Shown here piece by piece: positions 55,641 to 64,000 of a DNA stretch of 64,000 nt. Position 1 is the first letter of the stretch, and each line of letters begins with the position of its first letter. The DNA comes from Siphonodentalium dalli (lineage: Eukaryota > Mollusca > Scaphopoda > Gadilida > Siphonodentaliidae), in assembly GCA_032622095.1 (NCBI GenBank), contig CP136062.1, positions 152,454,875 to 152,518,874 on the forward strand. Direction: 5' to 3'. The translations under genes were made by a program, and so were the position numbers. Below the pieces are notes generated by a model, which was not told the DNA's origin, did not search any database, and saw only the letters and a list, made by a program, of their open reading frames with translations.

Positions 55641-55995
55641 TTAATGAGGAACAGATATATAAGCTCAAATGTCTCGTGTTTTACGCAATGAAACAATACA
55701 TATTATACATAATTCCAAAGCATAGCCTCTCCCCTTCATGAATATTGCAACATTTAAACACTACGTTTGAGAACTAAGGGTATAATTGGCAAGGAACGTC
55801 GAGCGGTCAATCGGAAATTAGCACCCGATGAACACAAGAGTTTGTTCGTAGAAGACTTAGGTTTCTCGCAAATTACGTAATATCACTGCCAAGTATTTAC
55901 AGAAATGGGAAGGGTATCAACCACTGTACTCATTTCTGGCACATAGTATGCTTTTTATTCATCAAATTTCTGAAAAACTTGAAAAATGTATCTAC
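55641..55995 (+). repeat. Last unit and 3' flank of the array, copy 2
   Basis: GAGGAACAGATATATAAGCTC to CGGAAATTAGCACCCGATGAAC is one unit. It is followed by the flank AATTACGTAATATCACTGCCAAGTATTTA...GAAATGGGAAGGGTATCA, homologous to 47870-48000. Confidence 0.8.
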
Positions 55996-56283
55996 ATATA
56001 TTGCACGAATCCGGTACATTTTCCCTCCACTAGGCATTTTGTAACAGTGTTACAAATGTTACAATTGTTTAGTTAGAATATAATCCTTATTATCGGCAGA
56101 ATTTAGACACCATTATCATAAGTGAGAACTGCCCTGTTAGATATTTAAAAAGATGGTCATCTGCTGGCAAAAATTAACCCTCATACAACTGTTTTCGCGA
56201 TGAAATGATTCCAGTATCTGGTGCTCAATAGAACTTCTCTTATTTCTCTACCACATGGCAGAAGGTTTGTGTTGTGTGGGAAG

Positions 56284-57033
56284 ATAGAAAAATGATCAGA
56301 GATAATCGAGGCAACGAGAGTATAAACGCTCTTTATGATATAGATGAACGCTCTTTATATTACATTAACTTTTAAAAGTTTAAATATGGCCATGTAAAAG
56401 TACAGAGGTGTAGTGTAAGTGGCAGATCGCATTGTTGTCTTCAAAGATAAATTCATTTTGTCTATGTATATCCAACATAGGCTATGGAAATTCACACCCT
56501 CTCATCTTTTTCAAAATATTTTTAACAGACATGGCTAATTTGAATATTGAATAGTATATAATGGGTTTATGTAATCGGCCTAACTGGTTACACCAAAAAA
56601 TTAACTAAACTCTCACACAAAAAGAAGATAGAAAATGACAAGAGGTAATCAAGGCCACGAGAGTATAAACGCTCGTCATGATATAGACGAACGCTCTTTA
56701 TATTAAATTAACTTTTAAAAGTTGAAATCTGGCCATGTAAACGCATTGGTGTCTCCAAAGATAAATTCATTTTGTCTATGTATATCCAACATAGGCTATG
56801 GAAATTCACCCCCTCTCATCTTTTTCAAAATATATTTAACAGACATGGCTCATTTGAATATTGAATGGTATATAATGTGTTTATGTAATAGGCCTAACTA
56901 TGTTACCCCAAAAAATTAACTAAACTCTCACACAAAAAGAAGATAGGAAAATGACCAGAGATAATCAAGCCAATGGGAGTATAAACGCTGTTTATGTTAT
57001 AGACGAACGCTCTTTTATATTACATTAACTTTT
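56284..57033 (+). repeat. Tandem repeat, ~320-340 bp, 2.3 units
   Basis: AGATAATC(G/A)AGGC...GAGTATAAACGCTC, GAACGCTCTTTATATTA, AAGATAAATTCATTTTGTCT, CCAACATAGGCTATGGAAAT and AACTCTCACACAAAAAGAAG occur in units starting near 56284 and 56626, with a partial third from 56943. Confidence 0.9.
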
Positions 57034-57274
57034 GTAACACTTGTAACAGCCGTCTACGAGCGGTCTCTCATAAAATATTGTAACACTTGTAACGCTGTGT
57101 AACATGTCGCTACACTTAGTGGAGCGGACGGAACCGATTTCAGAAAGTTTAGTCCATCGGGACCACACACAAGCTTGAGACACATCACTTTGAAGGTTAT
57201 GACATTCCGCAGCGGGTAGGACCCGGTGTGAAATATTCAAATGATGCAAAAGATGATTTTTAGAGGATTAAGTG

Positions 57275-57937
57275 CCAAAATTCTGCAAAAATCCCTGTTA
57301 GTGTAAAATGCGGCAAAATGAGAAATACAAATATAGATATTTACCATGACGATTTCTCTGATATAACGAAGATTTGTTTTATTTATTGTAAAAATAGACA
57401 AAACAGCGCGATAGATCAATATTGTTTTGACCAGGGATATCGTATATAGTCTAGAAAGGTGCGAATATATATACCGCATGCCGAATATGTCATTATATTT
57501 AATACGTGCTGTGTTATGTAAGATTATTTCGACCCTCACCCCAAAATTCAGCAAAAAGTCACTGTTTTAGTGAAATTCGGCACAAATGAATACAAAAACA
57601 CAGGTATTCGGGATATTTTTGTGCTAAGATATAGCAGGTTTCATACTTATAAATACAAAGTACTGAAATGCCACGATTTAGGTGAGAGATGTAAACATTT
57701 CTTAAATTTACTTGGAAAATTGACAAAAAATCATTCATTTTTAGTTGTTTCGCCCCTCTTAATAGGCGATTATTCAATTTTGCATTGAATGGAGATCCCG
57801 TATATAATCAAGAAACTTGTGGAAATATATACCGCATATAATTGTAGGATAAAGAAGTAATTCTTTGTCATAGGTGCTATGTGGTGGTAGATTGTGTCAC
57901 CCCCACCCCAAAATTCAGAAGAAAAAAAATCAGTTTC
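57275..57937 (+). repeat. Diverged tandem repeat hosting an insertion
   Basis: CCCCAAAATTCAGCAAAAA, GTGAAATTCGGCA and ATATATACCGCAT mark units near 57278, 57538 and 57901. The third unit is cut at 57938 and resumes at 62795 (GAAATTTCGGTATGGCAGAATTC, TTTTGTGCTATTATATTGCAG). Confidence 0.7.
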
Positions 57938-58617
57938 CACTGTGTAGGAACTGTTACATCGGAAATCGTTCTATCGCCGGTTTGTTATGGTTCTTGGCTG
58001 ATTTGTGACGGTTCCTGATGATCGATATTATACATTTTCACAACTTTTTGATAGTTAAAACGCATTTTTGATGCATTAAGGTGATAATTCGATTAGTTAT
58101 TTTCGATGCCATCACAATCTGTGGCACCAATGAGCGTGTTAATAACGAAACTTTCATTGTGCGAGTCATAACAACGACAAAAACCACGAATTTTGGTAAT
58201 TGTTTGGATTCTCTCCTGATCGAGACGATTCTCTCCCCATTTAATCGTTCTATACGGGTAAAACTATGGCTAATATTTGCCATGGTACATGGTTCAAACC
58301 GCCAATTTTGTGAAAGTATACAAAGAAAAACACAACAAACTATGCATTAAGTTGAAATTTGCACCACTTATCATTAATTTCGATGAATTACACTGCCTTT
58401 CTATGCTTATTCCATAACCTGTGTTACGCCTATCAAAAGTCGCCAGCTAATTTGAAGAATAACGCGTTTTGCAGGCCCAACATTTCCATGAGTCAATAGC
58501 CGGTTAACAATAGTGAAATTTCATAGCGCTGGACTTCGGAAAGCGTGAGCGCAGACGGGATATATAGAGTTATCTGTCTTGTATTTTATCTATATTATAT
58601 GTTTTGGTGTTATAGAC

Positions 58618-58885
58618 TCGAAAAACTGTTCGACCGATTCGAATTTGGTAGCTGGGTCTACTTTGATCACGGGAACAATTTGGGGGGTCCAATTTCACTT
58701 GCGACCGTGTCCTTGACCTTGACCTCGCTCATATAGGCATGTGTCTGGACCTCGACCGATCCGATCCGATTCAAATTTGGTATAATGTAGGCCTACTTTG
58801 ATCCCGGGAACAATATGGGTGGGTCCAATTTCACGTGCGACCGTGTCCTTCACCATATTCGTTCATATAGGCATGTTTCCGGGCC
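58618..58885 (+). repeat. Two-unit ~135-bp tandem repeat
   Basis: GACCGATTCGAATTTGGTA, CTACTTTGATCACGGGAACAA, GGTCCAATTTCAC and GCGACCGTGTCCTT...CATATAGGCATGT recur 135 bases later with changes. Confidence 0.85.
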
Positions 58886-59241
58886 GATCGAACAGTAGTT
58901 TGTCCAGGCGGAGACGATCACAAATAAATCCCTAAATAGCCCGGACGAAGAGGGGGCACATCGGCTAGTGTTGTCTATTTTCGTAGACGTATTTTACTGA
59001 ACAAAAAGCCAAAAAAAGACGTCAAAAGTTCGTTGACACCCATACAATGTTCTGATTACGCAGTTTATGAAGTTTATGAAATTATATCGGGCATCCACTT
59101 GCTGGATGCTGATTATCCAGGTTAAATTCTAGAATTCTAGAATATGCAGCTATTAAAGCATATACAAGCACGATAACCTTTCACTTAATCATATTTTAGA
59201 TTGACTAGGTATCTCTGATTTTTTAAAACAAGATTAATATT

Positions 59242-59283
59242 ATCCATCATGACCTGGGGTGTACACCCCAGGTCATGATGGAT
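59242..59283. repeat. 42-bp perfect palindrome
   Basis: ATCCATCATGACCTGGGGTG and the remaining bases read identically on both strands, centred on GTAC at 59261-59264 with no loop. It lies inside the 4.86-kb element. Confidence 0.95.
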
Positions 59284-60379
59284 CATTTTTCTCCCAACCC
59301 AAGAGCCTCATTACGATTTTTTGTTTTATACCAATCTTCGTGATTAACTGGGATGATTTCGGTATATACCAAAGTAAAAACAAAGCGCATTACCCGTGCG
59401 CGCAGGGTTAATACGTTAGAGTGAAATCGACACGGTCGGTCTTGTGAAAACGACATGGATACGTCACATCGTTGCACCTGCATAAATTGCGAGAAACGCG
59501 CGTATTGATATGAAGTATTATTATACAACTGGACTAATCGTGTTTGTCATCGGAAATAACCATATCGATACCACTAGAAAAGGAAATATGTGCATATATG
59601 ATAGACACATGTTAGTTAGACGCGTTCGACGATTTATTGCAACGATGACAACTGTTCGAATGTGGAATTATTTCGTTCGTCATTTGTAAGCGGCTATTGT
59701 TTACATGTTACGAAATGTGCCAGTGGTGCCAGTTTCGCTTGGGGTCTTCCGTTTTATGGAATATGTTCGCAAATTAGTCGTTTATATTTCATGTTATATA
59801 TGCAACTCTGTGTCTGCAAGTGAGGTTATGTTGAAGGTTTTTCGTGATTAACAGTTGAGGCTTATCTCCATTTGTATTAGCGTCCACGAATTCGTCCGTA
59901 TTTATTTACTTGAAATGTGAAGCGTAACTGGTTGGTCGCCATTGTTTTGATCTGTTTTAGTTCACACAAAACATGATGACGGATTGTTAAATTAGTTCCA
60001 GCTCTTAATTAAATAGGTAAAGCAGTCACGTGGTGGTGTGAGATAGATGGTCACGTGTTATGTGAGACAGGGAAATCTCACCCAGCTACATTGTATCTCA
60101 CACTGGATGCCTGTGCTAAAGTGTGTAGGGGTGGGAGAAATACATGTCTCAAAACTAACGGGGCTGAAATGCCTTTAACAATTTTTTTTTTCAATCCCAT
60201 CATTTTATAGACAAAAGACAACCTAAATCGTTTGAACAAGGAGAGGTGTTAACAATTAAAGCCCCAGATAACTAGTTGTGACTGACATGCAAAAAGTAGG
60301 CAGACCGGATTTGGTCTGCATAATGTCACAGTCTGCCTAATGATGGTCAATGGTCATATATATATATATATATATATAT

Positions 60380-60582
60380 AACGTACGATGGTGTACGCAA
60401 ACAAGAGCCAGATCATGTTACAGAAGTGTTGCTTCTGTTTACCTAACACAGCGCAATTCTATTGGTTAATCACACACAAATGATATAAACGCTCTGTATT
60501 ATTTCCATGTCAGGAAAACAGTAACAAATAACGCTCTTTATGTTTACCGTATCCGGACCTAAACAAAAGCCAGGAAACGTAA
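60380..60582 (+). repeat. Dispersed ~200-bp repeat, copy 2
   Basis: Second copy of 12829-13032, directly after a (TA)n tract at 60357-60380. Confidence 0.75.
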
Positions 60583-62708
60583 CGTTTTTTGCTTTTGTTT
60601 AAATAAAGGAAAAACATTTCACGATAACATACTGTTTATGACATATTTCTGATTAGTATTTGAACAAAGTCTGTCTATATTTTACTATTCTCTCTGTTTA
60701 TGGCGGATTTTGACGGAGGTGAATATTTTAACAGCATACCCACCGCCAACGCCGCCCGTATCTTTAAGCTCAACAAGCAGTAACATATAAAACAGAGAAA
60801 AGAATAACGCAGTTACAGATATTATATGGATGTTAATCCTTTGGTGATTAAATGTGCTATAAAGAGCAGCAACTTGAATCATATTGATTCATTGGTAGGA
60901 ATGCTCAGCTATTAAATTCAACACGCAGTAACAGATTGTTTGAATTATTAGCTAAACATTCATACAAATGAATCATTAGAAATCAGTGCTATGGGTGCCT
61001 GAACCTGGCTATTATAAGGCACATTATATTATCCTCGCTGATAACGTGTCATATGAGCAGGGACGTGGGATGGAGGGTCTCCAATGTTGGGGCATCCACC
61101 TTGGAACTTCCAACCGCACCATCCCCTTGAAACATAACAAACTCATGCACAAGGCCTGGACTTTGGTTTTTCCCAACTGCATGACACATTATAGCTCTAG
61201 ATTGTATGCCATTCTGAAGTGAATTGATCAGTAGCCTTTGATTGGTTCACCATGCAAACCGGGGGAGAAACTCAGGATACATGGGCCCATGCAGTGAGAA
61301 AATGTGGATATCTGAACCTGAAAATCATCTAGACTGGCTTCAAGATTCCCAAGTGTTGGAAGTTTCCAACCTGGCGCCCCACCCCCACAAGATTGGAAAT
61401 GTTCCCAGCAGATGGAGAGAGAGATGATTTATTTAGCAAAAGAGCATACATTATTTAATACAAAGCATATTAATTAAATGGAATTAGATTTTTTGTCCAT
61501 TAAAACCAGTTTCTTGCCAATTGGGAGGGGGTAAATGTGATATAGAAAACTAAATCACACCTGCTCCCTACTTCTTGTCCACCCATCATGAGTTTTGGAT
61601 CAACTCTAAAGAAGAGGTGTCCATTTGTATATGTCAATTATATGTTTAAAGTGTAGGAAAGTATGCAACTGTTGGTCTAAAAACGACAAATTCCCACTAT
61701 CAAATTGTTGTCAAATCAAACTAAGAGAACAATTTCAACATATTGTTGGTGTTAATTTTCAAACCAATCTATTGTAAGATAAGAAATTTGTTGGGATATA
61801 CACCAAGTAAGCACCCCCCGCCCAAGTCCCCCCACCACCCCAATCACGTCATAACCTATCAATGATTCAGTTGAACGTGATTTCCTAAGTTATATTCATG
61901 TCTGGGCGACAAACATGTGTAAATGTCCCTCAGGCGGACTTCAGAGGAGCAAATGTGATGGCACTGGCATTGAAATATTGTCACACCTGGATCTTTCAAT
62001 AATGCCCAGATTAAGTACATGAATATAACATCTCATATTCTCCTGAGAGTATATTTATATTACCATTGGTCATTTATATAGGCGGGCATGATTATGATAC
62101 CTTACTCATCGGGACTTTCAATATATAATTTCTGCCTATTAATGTCACTTAATCTCCCGTATTAGGTATTTATTGTGTTATTTCTTAATAAACCTGTTCT
62201 ATTATGCAAATTGCATAAGCTACAGTCATTATCTGGTTTAAAATGTCAGATACACAAGACGATTTTCGGACCAATGTGCAGAAATCGTTCGAATAAATCT
62301 CATGTACAGAACCGTCACAGTCATGATTGGTTTGAAATAGAACACTAACACGCACCCGTGTTGATTACGAGGTCACAGCTCCCAATTATCAACCCCCATC
62401 GGGATACTTTCTCAGCTATTTTACAAAAGAATAACACGGGTATACTTTATAGTCAGTGTTTGTCTTCAGAATGCGTTTCATATTTTATACGCCACGAAAA
62501 ACAAAGGAATTGCGTCCACGTGGCTTGATTTTCAGTGATAACATGTTTGATATTTACGCGTTAACTCGCTAATACCGAGTTAATTGTGGTCTAGAGTTCA
62601 GGTTTCGATAACACGGCACTTCTGCAGTCTCTGTTCATTCGGGAAAGTATAATATATTCAAGATATCTATAATTATGCGTGATTTTGTCACAAAAATGAT
62701 TATTTTCA
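60583..62708. other. Non-coding interior of the 4.86-kb element
   Basis: Includes 78- and 61-codon frames at 60986-61427 without recognisable domains, and a C-rich patch near 61815. No gene is supported. Confidence 0.4.
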
Positions 62709-62794
62709 ATCATCAGGAACCGTAACAAATCAGGCAAGAACCATCACAATACCGGCGATAGAACGACTTCCGATGTAACAGTTCCTACACAGTG

Positions 62795-64000
62795 GAAATT
62801 TCGGTATGGCAGAATTCAAAAGCACAACAACTCCGATTATTTTGTGCTATTATATTGCAGTCTACCCACTTCGAGATATACATTGTGATCACGCCATGGT
62901 GTCATTTACATATCGCGACCTGAGTTCCAACCTGTCCTAAGTGCACTTTTTATGATTTCGAGTAAATCAATTTTCAAGTTTGTATTAATATTGCCGTCAC
63001 GACTTAAATTTATGGATTAGAGTCAACAACTTCATATAGCTGGATACCTTAATGTTTTAACTATTATTTTTTATCAAGACCAATCCGCACAAGACTGTTA
63101 AAGAGAAATGTAGACCTAGTGTGTGACATTTTGCACCTTTAGAGCAAAATAGAACTAAGTATATGTTGTTGAATACGCGAAAGACAGTTCAGACCTTAAC
63201 TCTATTTTAGGGCAAGGTTGTCCCATTTTCCGAAAAAATATGTCATTTTGGAACTTAGGACACATAAGAGTTAAACAATAAACTCTATTCTCCAGTATAA
63301 CAAATTGATTTTCGACACTTTTGGAAGCCCCTTTTGACCCAAGTATACTACTTTTGTCATGTCGGTTTCCAGTATGATGTATTTAAATGAGTACCAACAT
63401 CACTGTAAACACAATACTACATATAGATATTTGGACTTTACATATAGCGCACACCATAATAATGTCTTGTCGCAGCAATTGGAACGCAATTAGTTCACGA
63501 ATACTCACCAAAGTTGTGTAATTACCAGATGTATGGAGCTGTCTTACCTGCATATTGGAAATAGGCAATATATAAGTGTCAGGTGAAAAATAAACTCAAT
63601 TTAACACCCCATTCAATAAAGTTTGTCTTAAGCTAATATTTGGATACCATCAATGTGTTCATCTTTGAACACCATATTAGTAGCTTCCAGCCACCTGCTA
63701 TCCAACAACAGCGCATCCCATGCACGTTGTTAATAAGGACATGTGGCCAAAAGGTCAAGAAGAAGATTTCACTCACTCAATCTACCGTGGTACGGACGCC
63801 CATGTGTGGATCAATGGCAATTTGAACATAGACAACTTACGGCAGCTATGATTGTTCCAAGAGCACAGACGTTGGTCCAGTTTGGCCAAACGTGCTTGCA
63901 ATATAGACGCACATGTCTGGTAGCTGGCGTATGCCTCACCATTGGATATGCATGTAAACCTTATTATAACTTTACTGTTTTTGTCTAGACCAATCAGGTG
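62795..64000. other. Non-coding, no gene seen
   Basis: Apart from the resumed tandem unit at 62795-62870, the AT-rich sequence up to the window end shows no ORF or repeat I can support. Confidence 0.5.

Larger units (their letters stand above)
57938..62794. mobile_element. 4.86-kb element with ~85-bp TIRs
   Basis: CACTGTGTAGGAACTGTTAC through TCGTTCTATCGCCGGT and ACGGTTCCTGATGAT (57938-58022) is matched by the reverse complement at 62709-62794 with about eight differences. The sequence on both sides belongs to one tandem-repeat unit, supporting a real insertion. I could not see a clean target duplication. The interior has no recognisable transposase. It contains small repeats, a perfect palindrome and a 200-bp dispersed repeat. 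Confidence 0.75.

Noticed and set aside
61000-61430. Two forward ORFs (78 and 61 codons)
   Set aside because: No recognisable domains, and a frame change between them.

Overview
This window is animal genomic DNA from an invertebrate. It is AT-rich, has no dense run of ORFs, and is packed with diverged transposon relics, satellites and microsatellites. The one host gene I can support has an intron with proper GT/AG borders. A marine lophotrochozoan (mollusc-like) source fits the Penelope and LINE families and the C-type lectin, but that assignment is inference. Almost every long ORF belongs to a mobile element or is a by-product of tandem repeats.

Layout. 1-5.1 kb: two copies of a roughly 40-bp tandem repeat with a shared leader. 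8.7-10.1 and 21.8-23.3 kb: two copies of a decayed transposase-like element. 10.4-12.5 kb: a foldback element. 13.0-13.4 kb: three 135-bp repeats. 14.1-19.3 kb: a Penelope-like element (SGNH-hydrolase ORF, reverse transcriptase, GIY-YIG endonuclease) between two arms of a large inverted repeat. Its RT is broken by a small retroposon with a 9-bp target duplication. 19.8-21.7 kb: a decayed LINE. 24.6-27.0 kb: a compact element with 400-bp terminal inverted repeats (TIRs) and two convergent small genes. 28-31.6 kb: 29-bp tandem repeats, a second LINE and a Penelope scrap. 38.2-40.5 kb: two exons of a C-type lectin gene, with two palindromic MITEs in its intron. 42.3-48.0 and 54.1-56.0 kb: arrays of a roughly 208-bp repeat, the first split by a 4.2-kb TIR element with a 7-bp target duplication. 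48.4-50.0 kb: a cluster of palindromic MITEs. 49.2-54.1 kb: a nearly full-length but broken LINE. 57.9-62.8 kb: a 4.86-kb segment with 85-bp TIRs inserted in a tandem repeat.

The strongest candidate for something undescribed is the 24.6-27.0 kb element. Its two genes start just inside the TIRs, beside a GACGTC-containing palindrome, and converge. Each ends in a sequence matching the replication-dependent histone mRNA 3' end: a 6-bp stem with a TTTC loop, followed 11-13 nt later by a GAAAG purine element. The same signal on both strands suggests a mobile element that uses the host's histone (S-phase) mRNA processing pathway. The protein products match no family I recognise.
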